A program made the translations under genes and the position numbers. DNA of 64,000 bases from positions 1-64,000 of the forward strand of contig JAWLCV010000004.1 of assembly GCA_041686955.1 (NCBI GenBank). The letters are read 5' to 3'. The number at the start of each line of letters is the position of its first letter. Within the stretch, counting starts at the first letter, position 1. The notes beneath the pieces are model-generated. The model saw only the letters and a list, made by a program, of their open reading frames with translations. It searched no databases and was not told where the DNA came from. Shown here in pieces: positions 8,436-17,446 of this stretch. Source of the stretch: UBA7803 sp041686955. GTDB taxonomy: Bacteria > Pseudomonadota > Gammaproteobacteria > Pseudomonadales > Azotimanducaceae.

Positions 8436-9635
8436 ATGGCATCAGGCATCAAGGACAAAGTCGCCATTCTGGGCATGGGCTGCTCGCGTTTCGGCGAGCG
8501 CTGGGATTGCGGCGGCGAAGAGCTGATGGTGGAGGCCTTTTCCGAGGCCATCGAGGACGCCGGAATCGACGTCAGCCAGATCGACGCGGCGTGGCTCTCC
8601 ACCCACTACCAGGAGATCAGCGTCGGCAAGGGAGGCCTACCCCTCTCCATCGCGCTGCGGCTGCCCAACATCGCCGTCACCCGGGTCGAGAACTTCTGCG
8701 CATCCGGCTCCGAGGCGTTCCGTGGCGCCGTGTACGCCGTGGCCTCGGGGGCCTGCGACATCGCCCTGGCGGTGGGCGTGGAAAAGCTGAAGGACACCGG
8801 CTACGGCGGATTGCCGGGGAGCCTCGGCGGCACCCTGACGCCGCAGTGGGCGGCCAACGGCTCGGCGCCGGGCAACTTCGCCCAGCTCGCGAGCGCCTAC
8901 CGGGCCAAGCACGGGGTGAATCGCGACGACCTGAAGCGCGCCATCGGCCACATCTCGGTCAAGAGCCACGCCAACGGCGCGAAGAATTCGAAGGCGCACC
9001 TGCAGAAGCCCGTCACCGAAGAGCAGGTGCTGAACGCCCCCATCATCGCCGAGCCGCTGGGCCTGTTCGATTGCTGCGGCGTCTCCGACGGCGCCGCGGC
9101 GGCCATCGTCACCACGCCCGAGATCGCCAGGAGCCTCGGCAAGACGAACATCGTCAGCGTGAAGGCGCTGCAGCTCTCCCTCTCCAACGGCTCCGAGTCC
9201 GGGCACAACTCCTGGGACGGCAGCTACTTTCACACCACCCGCATCGCCGCCGCCAAGGCCTACAAGGAAGCCGGGATCACGAACCCGCGGGAGCAGGTGA
9301 GCATGTTCGAGTGTCACGACTGCTTCTCCATCACCGAGCTCGTGACCATGGAGGACCTGCAGCTCTCCCCCGAGGGCGGCGCCATCCGCGACGTGATGGA
9401 CGGCTTCTACGACGCCGACGGACAGATCCCCTGCCAGATCGACGGCGGCCTGAAATGCTTCGGCCATCCCATCGGCGCCTCCGGGATCCGCATGCTCTAC
9501 GAGATGTACCTGCAGCTCCAGGGGCGGGCCGGGGACCGCCAGCTTCCGGCGCCCAGCATCGGCATGACCCACAACCTGGGGGGCAGCCCCATGTCCAACG
9601 TGGCGGCGGTGTGCATCGTCGGCGCGCTCAACTGA
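8436..9635 (+). CDS. Acetyl-CoA acetyltransferase / SCP2-type thiolase
   Basis: A 399-residue thiolase of the SCP-x/non-specific lipid-transfer subgroup. It has the nucleophilic cysteine in VENFCASGSEAFRGA (about residue 88), the second-half CHDCFSITE motif, and GGLKCFGHPIGASG with the catalytic Cys/His. Such enzymes cleave or form beta-ketoacyl-CoAs and often act on branched or steroid side chains. It lies 10 bp after the HMGCS/DUF35 gene and 16 bp before the first MaoC-type gene, so the products probably act on one CoA-bound substrate. By composition and motifs it looks like the catalytically complete member of the pair. Confidence 0.83.
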   Translation: MASGIKDKVAILGMGCSRFGERWDCGGEELMVEAFSEAIEDAGIDVSQIDAAWLSTHYQEISVGKGGLPLSIALRLPNIAVTRVENFCASGSEAFRGAVYAVASGACDIALAVGVEKLKDTGYGGLPGSLGGTLTPQWAANGSAPGNFAQLASAYRAKHGVNRDDLKRAIGHISVKSHANGAKNSKAHLQKPVTEEQVLNAPIIAEPLGLFDCCGVSDGAAAAIVTTPEIARSLGKTNIVSVKALQLSLSNGSESGHNSWDGSYFHTTRIAAAKAYKEAGITNPREQVSMFECHDCFSITELVTMEDLQLSPEGGAIRDVMDGFYDADGQIPCQIDGGLKCFGHPIGASGIRMLYEMYLQLQGRAGDRQLPAPSIGMTHNLGGSPMSNVAAVCIVGALN

Positions 9636-9651
9636 GCGGGGGCGGTTCATC

Positions 9652-10095
9652 ATGGTCGACGTCGATGCCCTGAAGGCGCAGTTCCTCGACACCGAGTTCG
9701 ATACCCGGAGCTTCACCCTGGATCCCGACAAGCTGGTCACCGTGGCCCGGGCAGCGGGGGAAACGCGGGAGGAGTACCTGAACCCGGAGCACGAGGATTT
9801 TCAGGCCACCCCCGCCTACATCGCCAGCCTGTCCGGTGGCCGGCACCTGCCCATCGACTTTCCGAAGCTCGGGGGCATTCCCATGGACGGCGGCAAGGCC
9901 GTCACCTGCATCGCGCCGGTGAAGCCGGGCATTCCGCTGACCGGGCGAACCCACCTGCACGACATCTACGCCAAGAGCGGGCGCTCCGGACGGATGGTGT
10001 TCGTGGTTTCCCGCATGGAGATCTACGATCCCGACGGGGTTCACGTAGCCACCAACGATTCCCGCATGGTGATCAGGGAGCGGCCAGACGCATGA
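9652..10095 (+). CDS. FAS1-like/MaoC N-terminal hot-dog protein
   Basis: A 147-residue protein whose C-terminal half (PIDFPKLGGIPMDGGKAVTC ... GRMVFVVSRMEIYDPDG) fits the N-terminal hot-dog half of two-part MaoC hydratases (MaoC_dehydrat_N). This half normally lacks the catalytic residues and pairs with a catalytic MaoC partner. The partner is presumably the next gene, whose start overlaps this stop in an ATGA. The predicted role is a subunit of an enoyl-CoA hydratase acting with the upstream thiolase. The fold assignment is from pattern only. Confidence 0.6.
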   Translation: MVDVDALKAQFLDTEFDTRSFTLDPDKLVTVARAAGETREEYLNPEHEDFQATPAYIASLSGGRHLPIDFPKLGGIPMDGGKAVTCIAPVKPGIPLTGRTHLHDIYAKSGRSGRMVFVVSRMEIYDPDGVHVATNDSRMVIRERPDA

Positions 10096-10517
10096 GCATC
10101 CAGACCATCGAAAACGTGGAGTTCGGCGCCGAGCTGCCGGCGTTCGAGCCCGATACCTCCCTGGCGGTCACCTCGGCATTCGCCACGGCGGTGGGTTGGG
10201 GCGGCGCCCGCTTCACCGACCACGAAGCGGCCCGCAACGAGGGCCTGCCCGGCGCCCTGGTACCCGGCATCATGGCCATGGGCTTCCTCACCAGCATGAT
10301 TCACCGCTGGTCGCCGACGGCACGGGTGGAGCACATCGACACCGTGTTCCGGGCGCCCCTGCTCGCCGACGAGCCCTGCACCATCGGTGCCGTGGTCACC
10401 GACATCGACGAGGACACCGGCGCGGTTCAGCTCGACCTGACGGTGAAGAACGCGGCCGGCGAGACCCGGGTGTTCGGCACCGCAGACGTACGGCTCCCCT
10501 GCTCCGCCGACTCCTGA
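10092..10517 (+). CDS. MaoC-like dehydratase (hot-dog fold)
   Basis: A 141-residue MaoC-type hydratase. The central block TDHEAARNEGLPGALVPGIM is the place where MaoC enzymes carry their Asp/His hydratase dyad; a 'D..A....G....' pattern is visible. It begins in an ATGA overlap with the preceding hot-dog gene, so the two are translationally coupled and probably form a heteromer. It ends the operon and converges with the TonB-receptor gene, with no space between the two stops. The likely reaction is reversible hydration of a 2-enoyl-CoA. Confidence 0.72.
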   Translation: MSIQTIENVEFGAELPAFEPDTSLAVTSAFATAVGWGGARFTDHEAARNEGLPGALVPGIMAMGFLTSMIHRWSPTARVEHIDTVFRAPLLADEPCTIGAVVTDIDEDTGAVQLDLTVKNAAGETRVFGTADVRLPCSADS

Positions 10518-12362
10518 CTACCAGAGGTAGCGGGCGTTCAGACTGAGCTGGCGGCGCGGCGGCGGCGTGCCCGGAAAGTGCTGAAAGGGGCTGTCGGTGA
10601 GGTTGTCCGCCCGCAGATCCACCCGCAACCCGGAAACCGGCGTGAGCCAGCCCATGGCCAGAGCAGCCTGATACGCTTCGTCGTCGCTCTGCCGCAGCGG
10701 GTTCTCCCGGTGGCGGGAGAGCTCGTTGTCCAACCGCACGTCCAGCCACGACACGGGCTGAAAGCGCAGTGCCACGGTGAGGCGCTGCTCCGGATAGTTC
10801 AGCGCGTAGAAGCTGGCATCCACCGCGGCTGCGCCGTAATCCTCGTCCTTGTGCAGGTACGTGTAGCCCGCCACCAGCTCCACGGCGTCCCATTGCCGGG
10901 CGAGCTCCAGCTCGACGCCCGTCACCTCCACGTCCATCTCGTTGGCCTGCCGGGCGAACGGCGCATCCTGCCGGAAGGTCCAATCCACCAGATCCTGGTG
11001 ATCGCGGTAGAAGACGGTGGCCCGCCCGTGCCAGGCGGGCGCATTCCGTTCCACGCTGAGCGCCACGGCATCCGCACGCTCCCGCCCCAGATGGGGATTG
11101 CCGCCGAACAGCCCCGCCGGCGGCGACTTCAGCGCGGTGTACCCCGGGAGCTGCGAGGTGGCCGCGTACTCCAGAGTGACGCGGTCCACGGCGCGGCCCG
11201 ACGGCCGGCTCCAGGTCATGCCGGCCACCGGCAGCACCGCGTCACTGTCCCGGTCGGAGTACGCCGCGCCGAGACCCGCGCGCACCGTCAACGCGGCGCC
11301 GCGAGGGAGGCTCCAGGTCTTCTCGGGCACCACCACGAGCCGGGCATAACGGCGGCTGTCGAAATCGCCGCCGGTGAGGTCCGTGCTCGCCACCAGCTCG
11401 TCGCCGGCGAGCTGCGCGGCCACGCGCCAGTCCACGGCTCCCCCGGAAACCAGGCCCTCGAGGCCCAGTCCGTAGCTGCGGGTTTCGTGCTCGAAGGCAC
11501 CGGGTACCCCGCTCTCCCGCGTGGTGCGGTCGAAATCGTAGTCGTCGTCGAGGGAGCGGAAGTAGCCGCCCACCTGCCACCAGCCGTCATGGCGCTCGCG
11601 GCGGTGGCTCGCCAGCAGCAGGTGGGTTCGGGTGCGATCAGTCTCCGCCAGATTGGCGAATCCCGTGTAGGCTCCGGGCCAGCCGAAGAACTTGTCCTGG
11701 TAGCCGTAGAGGACGTCGGTACGGCGCCCCTCGCCCCGATGTTGTACCCGGGCCGCGAAACGGTCGAACTCGTGATCGCCGTTGGGCCGGCTGCCGTCGC
11801 TTCGGGAGGCCGCGTAGGACGCCGCGAATCCCACGCTGCCGCCGCGGGACAGCAAGACGTCACGGCCCGCCCGCAGCTCGAGCACGCGAAGGTCGTCGCT
11901 GCCGGCACCTACGGCGAGCTCGCCACCGTCACGCAGCGGCGCCGGCTCGTAGCGCACCGTGGCCACGCTGGCATTGAAGCCGGCCAGGGCGTTTTCGATG
12001 CCGGTTTCGATGCGCGGCGTTGAGAGCATGGCCGGGTCCAACGGGATCTCCGCCGTGTAGTGGCCCGTTTGGGGATCGAGCAAGGTCACCGGGCCGACGT
12101 TCACCGCGGTGTTCTCGAACAACCCGCCGCGCACGGCCACGTCCGCCTGACCCTCGGGCAGACCCCGGGGCTGGATGTCCACCCGAGGGTCGTAGCGCAG
12201 CGCCGTGACCGGGGACGCGAAGGTGCTTGCCGGCTGCAGGTTGGCCACCCGGGGAGCGGTCACCTCGACCACAGAAATCGGCTGGCCGACAGGCTCGCCA
12301 ATCGGCTCGCCGGCCGGCGCGCCGCCGACGGCCGCGCACATCAAAAACGCCGACAAAGTCAC
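10518..12362 (-). CDS. TonB-dependent outer-membrane receptor (BtuB-like)
   Basis: A 614-residue receptor. It has a signal peptide (MTLSAFLMCAAVGGAPA), a Gly/Pro-rich spacer (GEPIGEPVGQP), and a possible TonB box in ISVVEVTAPR. The plug contains VRGGLFENTAVNVGPVTLLD and then DPQTGHYTAEIPL, and a beta-barrel ends in LSLNARYLW with a terminal aromatic residue. I chose the GTG at 12362 because it overlaps the upstream nitroreductase stop (GTGA) and gives a clean signal peptide; the frame runs open much further upstream but over that gene. The plug resembles the BtuB/cobalamin group, but the substrate cannot be assigned. Confidence 0.78.
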   Translation of the reverse strand: MTLSAFLMCAAVGGAPAGEPIGEPVGQPISVVEVTAPRVANLQPASTFASPVTALRYDPRVDIQPRGLPEGQADVAVRGGLFENTAVNVGPVTLLDPQTGHYTAEIPLDPAMLSTPRIETGIENALAGFNASVATVRYEPAPLRDGGELAVGAGSDDLRVLELRAGRDVLLSRGGSVGFAASYAASRSDGSRPNGDHEFDRFAARVQHRGEGRRTDVLYGYQDKFFGWPGAYTGFANLAETDRTRTHLLLASHRRERHDGWWQVGGYFRSLDDDYDFDRTTRESGVPGAFEHETRSYGLGLEGLVSGGAVDWRVAAQLAGDELVASTDLTGGDFDSRRYARLVVVPEKTWSLPRGAALTVRAGLGAAYSDRDSDAVLPVAGMTWSRPSGRAVDRVTLEYAATSQLPGYTALKSPPAGLFGGNPHLGRERADAVALSVERNAPAWHGRATVFYRDHQDLVDWTFRQDAPFARQANEMDVEVTGVELELARQWDAVELVAGYTYLHKDEDYGAAAVDASFYALNYPEQRLTVALRFQPVSWLDVRLDNELSRHRENPLRQSDDEAYQAALAMGWLTPVSGLRVDLRADNLTDSPFQHFPGTPPPRRQLSLNARYLW

Positions 12363-13018
12363 GACAGCGCACCACCCCAGGTATCCGCGTAGAAGAGCTC
12401 GGACACGTCGCGTCGCGCCACCGGCCCGTAACCGCCGGCCACGGGATACCCCATGGGAATCGCTGCCGCCGTGTACCAGCCCTCGGGAATCTCGAGGAGC
12501 GTCCGCACCTCGGGCTCGTCCTGGCAGAGCAGCGTCGTCAGCACGCAGCCCACGCCTTCCGCCCGGCAGGCCAGCATGAAGTTCTGCACCGCGGGGTACA
12601 CCGAGCCGCCCCCGACCACCGACACCCGTTCCTGCCGCGCATCGGTGATGGCCATGAGGTCCGGGTTGAAGCACACCACGCCGATCACCGGGCACTCGCC
12701 GAAATGGTCGGCCAGGTAGTCGCCGGCGGCGATGGTGCGCTCTTCCCGGCTGCGCTGCGGCTCCGGGGCGCCGGCCACCCGCTGCCGGTAGAGCTCGGAG
12801 AAACGAGTCCAGCGCCCGGCATACAGCTCGCCCAGGCGCTGCTTGCGCACCGGGTCGCGCACCATCACGAAGCGCCACGGCTGCATGTTGCCCCCGCTGG
12901 GCGCCCAGGCCGCCGCCTGCATGATTCGGGCGAGCACGGGCGACGGGATCGGGTCGGGCTTGAGCCGCCGGATGGCTCGCTGGGTGCTCATGAGCTCGTA
13001 GAGGATCTCCGCGGACAT
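12359..13018 (-). CDS. Nitroreductase-family FMN oxidoreductase
   Basis: A 219-residue nitroreductase. It shows the N-terminal FMN-binding arginines (STQRAIRRLKPDPIP), AAAWAPSGGNMQPWRFVMVR, VYPAVQNFMLACRAEGVGC and the C-terminal IPMGYPVAGGYGP. The ATG at 13018 follows GGAG with good spacing. The stop overlaps the GTG of the TonB receptor, so the two are co-translated. Members reduce nitro groups, quinones or enones with NAD(P)H. The pairing raises the BluB (dimethylbenzimidazole synthase) alternative next to a BtuB-like receptor, but the sequence is generic nitroreductase. Confidence 0.82.
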   Translation of the reverse strand: MSAEILYELMSTQRAIRRLKPDPIPSPVLARIMQAAAWAPSGGNMQPWRFVMVRDPVRKQRLGELYAGRWTRFSELYRQRVAGAPEPQRSREERTIAAGDYLADHFGECPVIGVVCFNPDLMAITDARQERVSVVGGGSVYPAVQNFMLACRAEGVGCVLTTLLCQDEPEVRTLLEIPEGWYTAAAIPMGYPVAGGYGPVARRDVSELFYADTWGGALS

Positions 13019-13140
13019 GACTGCTCCGGTAGCGCTGCGAAAGAGGCCCATGATGCCTGCTCCCCGGCGTCATGGGCAGTCGGCTCGCAGCGCAGCAGCG
13101 CCGCGGGTTATAATGGCGCGACCCTCGCCGATGCCACTCC

Positions 13141-14583
13141 ATGCGCCTAGGCCCCATCTTCTACGTGGTCAGCATCACCCTGATCGCCCTGGGCGACCTC
13201 ATGCTGATACCCGCCGCGGTGGGCGCCTTCTCTGGTGTCGGCGATTCCAGGCCCTTCCTCAATGCCGCACTGGCGACCCTGGTTCCCGCACTCATCGTTT
13301 ACGCCGCCTCTCGGCAACCGGACGTCAACGTCGTGCCGCGCCACGCGTTCACCATCACCACCATCGTCTGGATCGCCGCGGCCGTGGGCGGCGCGCTGCC
13401 CATCGCGTTCCACGAGCACGTGAGCATCACCAACGCGTTCTTCGAGGCCATGTCCGGCATCACCACCACGGGTTCGACGGTCTTGGTGGGGCTCGACGAC
13501 ATGTCGCCCGCCATACTGCTGTGGCGCTCCATGCTGCAGTGGATCGGCGGCCTGGGTTTCATGATCATGGCCATCGCGGTGCTGCCGCTCGTCGGCGTGG
13601 GCGGCATGCGCCTGTTCCGCTCCGAATCCTCCGACTGGAGCGAGAAATCCCTGCCCCGAACCCGGGACATCGCCTCGCACATCGGCCTGGTGTACCTGGG
13701 TCTGACCGCCATCTGCGCCGCCTGTTACTGGGCCTTCGGCATGACCGGCGGCGACGCCATCAATCACGCCATGACCACCCTGGCCACCGGCGGGTACTCC
13801 ACCTCGGATCTCTCCATGGGCAAATATCCCAGCGGCGCCATCCTCTGGACCGGAACCGTATTCATGCTGCTGGCCAGCCTCCCCTTCGTCCTCTACCTGC
13901 AGGCGTTTCGCAGCGGCCCTAGAGCCCTGCTCCGCGATGATCAGGTGGTGTTCTTCCTGCGCGCCGTGTTCGTGATCGTGGCGGGCGCCACGATCGTCCT
14001 GGTCGCTCGCGGGGAGATGCCGCCGTGGGAGGCGCTCACCGCGGTAGCCTTCAACGTCGTCTCCACCATCAGCACCACGGGCTACGCCAGCACGGACTAC
14101 ACCCTGTGGGGCGAGTTCTTCGTGGCGGCGTTTCTGTTCCTGATGTTCACCGGCGGCTGCTCGGGCTCCACCGCCGGATCCACCAAGGCGTTCCGCATCC
14201 AGATCGCCCTGAAGCTGCTGAACGTGCAGATCAAGAAGCTGGTGCACCCGAGCGGCGTCTTCGTGGCCCGGCTCAACGGCCGCCGGCTGGAGCCGGACGT
14301 GACCCAAGCACTGGTGGGCTTCATCTTCGCCATGGGCCTGACGGTCATCGCCGTGACCATGGCCTTGACCGCCATGAACCTCGACCTCCTGACCGCCCTG
14401 TCGTCTGCTGCCACCGCCGTCACCAACGTGGGGCCCGGCATCGGCCCGGTCGTGGGGCCGGCGGGCAACTTCGCTACGTTACCCGACGCTGCAAAATGGC
14501 TGCTCGCCGGCGCCATGCTGCTCGGCCGGCTGGAACTGATGACCGTGGTGGTGCTGTTCTCACGCAGCTACTGGCAGGGATGA
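13141..14583 (+). CDS. trkH: TrkH-family potassium uptake channel subunit
   Basis: A 480-residue polytopic membrane protein with the four pore loops of Trk/Ktr channels: SGITTTGSTVL, TLATGGYST, STISTTGYAST and TAVTNVGPGIG. Each holds a selectivity-filter glycine. TGGCSGSTAGSTKAFR is the conserved loop between halves. TrkH imports K+ together with the cytoplasmic TrkA regulator, which is not encoded here. The ATG at 13141 faces the divergent nitroreductase. The stop overlaps the yaeQ start (ATGA). Confidence 0.92.
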   Translation: MRLGPIFYVVSITLIALGDLMLIPAAVGAFSGVGDSRPFLNAALATLVPALIVYAASRQPDVNVVPRHAFTITTIVWIAAAVGGALPIAFHEHVSITNAFFEAMSGITTTGSTVLVGLDDMSPAILLWRSMLQWIGGLGFMIMAIAVLPLVGVGGMRLFRSESSDWSEKSLPRTRDIASHIGLVYLGLTAICAACYWAFGMTGGDAINHAMTTLATGGYSTSDLSMGKYPSGAILWTGTVFMLLASLPFVLYLQAFRSGPRALLRDDQVVFFLRAVFVIVAGATIVLVARGEMPPWEALTAVAFNVVSTISTTGYASTDYTLWGEFFVAAFLFLMFTGGCSGSTAGSTKAFRIQIALKLLNVQIKKLVHPSGVFVARLNGRRLEPDVTQALVGFIFAMGLTVIAVTMALTAMNLDLLTALSSAATAVTNVGPGIGPVVGPAGNFATLPDAAKWLLAGAMLLGRLELMTVVVLFSRSYWQG

Positions 14584-15110
14584 AGGCGACCATCTACCGG
14601 GCGGAGATCGAGGTCTCCGACATCGAACGGGGCTACTACGAGACCCACAGCCTGACCCTGGCCCGGCACCCGTCCGAAACCGAACAACGCCTCATGGTGC
14701 GGCTGCTGGCCTTCGTCATGCACGCCCACCCCAAGCTGGAGTTCGGCCGCGGCCTCTCCACCGACGACGAGCCGGACCTGTGGTTGCGGGACGACACGGG
14801 AGCCATCGATCTCTGGATCGACGTGGGCCTGCCGGACGAGCGGCGCCTGCGCCGTGCCGCCGGGCGCGCACGCGAGCTGGCCCTGCTGATCTACGGGGAA
14901 CGCGCTGCCGCCGTGTGGTGGAACAAGAACGCCCGTGCCCTGGCACGCCTGCCGGGACTCGCGATCTGGTCCCTGAAGGACGCGGACAGCGCCAGCCTCA
15001 CCAGCCTGGCCGCGCGCTCCATGCGCCTGCAATGCACGCTGCAGGAGGGCCACGTCACGCTCTGCGACGCGGAACGTTACGTGCTCGTGGAGCCGGAGCG
15101 GCTGCAGTGA
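14580..15110 (+). CDS. yaeQ: YaeQ family protein
   Basis: A 176-residue protein that begins KATIYRAEIEVSDIERGYYE and contains TLARHPSETEQRLMVRLLAF, both hallmarks of YaeQ. It has a PD-(D/E)XK-like fold; the DLWIDVG and VWWNKNA segments lie where the nuclease-like core would be. E. coli YaeQ was once linked to suppression of rfaH mutants; the molecular role is unknown. It is translationally coupled to trkH by an ATGA overlap. Confidence 0.88.
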   Translation: MKATIYRAEIEVSDIERGYYETHSLTLARHPSETEQRLMVRLLAFVMHAHPKLEFGRGLSTDDEPDLWLRDDTGAIDLWIDVGLPDERRLRRAAGRARELALLIYGERAAAVWWNKNARALARLPGLAIWSLKDADSASLTSLAARSMRLQCTLQEGHVTLCDAERYVLVEPERLQ

Positions 15111-15183
15111 CGGCCCGGTCATGAGGTAGAATCCCCGCCGCCGAACGGCACCCGCCAATGAGCGACAAGGAGGTTGCTTTCCC

Positions 15184-15477
15184 ATGTCCCTGCCCTGGAG
15201 CACGACCGGGCGTGCGATTTACGCGCGCGTGGAAGAATTCGCTGGCCTGCTGTGCCCGCTGCTGAGTCTGTTGAGCGTGATGTACAACGTGGGCTCGCTG
15301 CGCTGGAGCGCACTGCTGTTCCTGTGGCTCGGCAGCGGCCACACCGTGCTGTACTTCTACGGCATTTATCCCGAGCTGCGCTACCGGCCGTTCTTCAAGG
15401 GCATGTTCGCCTTCGGCGTCGGACTCTGCTGGCCCGTGTGGTGCGCGGTGCGGGGCACGCGCTTCGAAGGCGCCTGA
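15184..15477 (+). CDS. Small membrane protein, unknown function
   Basis: A 97-residue protein preceded by a near-perfect AAGGAGGT ribosome-binding site. It has two or three hydrophobic segments (LLCPLLSLLSVMYNVG, SALLFLWLGSGHTVLYFY, FAFGVGLCWPVWCAV), so it is an inner-membrane protein. I do not recognise a family. It is followed 66 bp later by the DUF3187 gene on the same strand. Confidence 0.6.
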   Translation: MSLPWSTTGRAIYARVEEFAGLLCPLLSLLSVMYNVGSLRWSALLFLWLGSGHTVLYFYGIYPELRYRPFFKGMFAFGVGLCWPVWCAVRGTRFEGA

Positions 15478-15543
15478 AAGCTCGAGAGCTGGTACGCATT
15501 TCGCTTGTCACTGACCGGGAGCTGAACCGGACGAACCTCCCGG

Positions 15544-16548
15544 ATGAAACGGGCGCAATGGACCTGGGCGGTGTGGACCGTGCCGTGGCTGCTCGGGCCG
15601 ATGGTGGCCCAGGCGGCGACTCAGCCGTACTACCTTCGCAATCAGAATCCCTTCCTGCAGGTCTTCGGGGTTCCGGCCCCCGAGGGCGGCAAGCTCACGG
15701 AGCCGGGCCGCTTCGCCGGACGGCTGGTGGTGAGCTGGACCAACCACGCCGACCGCCGCGTCTCCGCCGATGCCTCCGTGGAGCTAGACGGAGAGTCCCA
15801 CTACGTCGATGCGGTGTTGCGATTCGGCCTCGCGCCGGGGTGGGAAGTCGGGCTGGATCTGCCGTACGTCGCGCACCGCCGCGGCGTGCTCGACGAGCTC
15901 ATCGAAGACTGGCACAGCACGTTCGGGCTCAGCAACGGCGCCCGTGATGGGCCGAGCAACCGGCTCTACCTGGGGTACCGGGACGCCGGGGTCGACGGGC
16001 TGACCGTCCTGCATCCGGGTGGGGGCATCGGCGACGTTCGCGTGACCGCCGCCCGCCGCATCGCGGTGGCAGAAACCGACGCCGGACGGTTTCTGGCCCT
16101 GCGGGTGACGGTGGAGTTGCCCACCGGCGACCCGGACCGGCTGCGGGGCAGCGGCGCCACCGACCTCGCCGTCAGTGTAGATGCCACGGATTCGCGCACC
16201 CTGGCCGCCCGCTCGGTGGAGCTGTTCGGGCAAGCCGGCGTGCTGCGCGCCGGTGAGGGCGACGTGCTGCCCCGGCAGCAGAAGGAACTGGTGCCTTTCG
16301 GCTCGTTGGGGCTCTCGTGGCATTGGACCGACCGAATCCGTCTGCAGGGACAGCTCTCCGCCCAGGGCCGCTATCTCGCCAGCCGCCTGGATCCCATCGG
16401 CGGCACCACCTTCGGGCTGGCGCTGGGCGGCAGCGTTCTGCTGCGGTCACTGGGACTCGAGCTGGACGTCGCGCTGCTGGAGGACCTGACGTCCGACGCC
16501 ACGCCGGACTTCGGCCTCCACATGACCCTGCGGCGGTCCAGGCGATGA
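15544..16548 (+). CDS. DUF3187-family outer-membrane-like protein
   Basis: A 334-residue protein with a signal peptide (WTVPWLLGPMVAQAA, cleaved near residue 25) and then PYYLRNQNPFLQVFGVP, the DUF3187 N-terminal signature. The rest alternates polar and hydrophobic residues with repeated aromatic beta-strand ends, consistent with a beta-barrel. The family's function is unknown. The stop overlaps the start of the DUF3943 gene (ATGA), so the two envelope proteins are probably made together. Confidence 0.72.
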   Translation: MKRAQWTWAVWTVPWLLGPMVAQAATQPYYLRNQNPFLQVFGVPAPEGGKLTEPGRFAGRLVVSWTNHADRRVSADASVELDGESHYVDAVLRFGLAPGWEVGLDLPYVAHRRGVLDELIEDWHSTFGLSNGARDGPSNRLYLGYRDAGVDGLTVLHPGGGIGDVRVTAARRIAVAETDAGRFLALRVTVELPTGDPDRLRGSGATDLAVSVDATDSRTLAARSVELFGQAGVLRAGEGDVLPRQQKELVPFGSLGLSWHWTDRIRLQGQLSAQGRYLASRLDPIGGTTFGLALGGSVLLRSLGLELDVALLEDLTSDATPDFGLHMTLRRSRR

Positions 16549-17378
16549 GGCGGGTGGCCGCGCCGCGGAACGCTGCGGCCGCCGCGTTGCTCTGCGGCCT
16601 GCTCGGCGCCGCGCCGCCGGCGCTCGGCGATCCCCAGCGCATTCAGGCCATGGTCGACTGCGGCCTGTGGCTGAGCGCGGCGGGCCGCTGCCTGGACCCC
16701 GATGATGCCCCGGCCGCGCCGGAAGCGCCCCCGGAGTATTCCGGTCTCCGGCGGGACACCTACTACTTCCTGGGCTTGCAGGTGGCCGTGGTAGCGTTCC
16801 TCTACGCCATGCCCGAATCCGTGAGCGGGTGGAGCGAGGAGCAGAAAACCCAGGACCACGTCAGCGAGTGGTGGGGCCACGTGAGCGGGCCCGAGATCGA
16901 CGAGGACGACGACTTCATCAACTACGTGCTGCATCCCTACTGGGGCGCCGCTTACTACGTGCGCGCCCGGGAGCGGGGCCTCGGCGGCTGGGGCGCGTTC
17001 TGGTACTCGGCGCTGCTCTCCACCCTCTACGAGGCCGGACTGGAGGCGTTCTTCGAGCCCGTCTCCATTCAGGACATGCTGGTCACCCCCATCGTCGGCA
17101 GCTGGCTCGGCACTCACTTCATGAGCTGGCGCGAAGAGACGCGCGAGCGCATGGGGAAGACGGGGGAGACTCGAATGCGCGACCGGGCATTGCTGGCCGT
17201 GACCGACCCCCTCGGCACGGCCATCGGCTTCGTCGACCGCAGGCTCGGCTGGGAGGCGGAGCTCGCAACCACGCCGTTCACCGGCGCAGCCCCACCGTTG
17301 CCGTCTACGCGTCCCTTCCCGGCGGCCCGCCCGGCGGCTACGGCCGTCTACGGGTTGACGGTGACGGTACGCTGGTAG
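16545..17378 (+). CDS. Exported DUF3943-type protein
   Basis: A 277-residue protein with an Ala-rich signal peptide ending near PPALGDP. The core has FINYVLHPYWGAAYYVRARE and then STLYEAGLEAFFEPVSIQDM, a pattern of DUF3943 proteins with NxxxHP..GA.YY and YE..EaffepvS. It is predicted to be envelope-associated. It begins in the ATGA overlap with the DUF3187 gene. Function unknown; family call by motif memory. Confidence 0.62.
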   Translation: MRRVAAPRNAAAAALLCGLLGAAPPALGDPQRIQAMVDCGLWLSAAGRCLDPDDAPAAPEAPPEYSGLRRDTYYFLGLQVAVVAFLYAMPESVSGWSEEQKTQDHVSEWWGHVSGPEIDEDDDFINYVLHPYWGAAYYVRARERGLGGWGAFWYSALLSTLYEAGLEAFFEPVSIQDMLVTPIVGSWLGTHFMSWREETRERMGKTGETRMRDRALLAVTDPLGTAIGFVDRRLGWEAELATTPFTGAAPPLPSTRPFPAARPAATAVYGLTVTVRW

Positions 17379-17446
17379 CTCCAGCGCATTGGCCCCGGGT
17401 CTCCCCTTGGTTAACCTGTGGGCGTCTCTCCACTGAGGCCCTGGCC

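Noticed and set aside
12359..13018. BluB (dimethylbenzimidazole synthase) for the nitroreductase next to a BtuB-like receptor
   Set aside because: Its sequence is generic nitroreductase and I saw no BluB-specific residues; only the neighbourhood suggests it.
12363..13157. N-terminal extension of the TonB receptor over the nitroreductase gene
   Set aside because: The nitroreductase frame is a clear protein; the receptor signal peptide starts at the GTG overlap.
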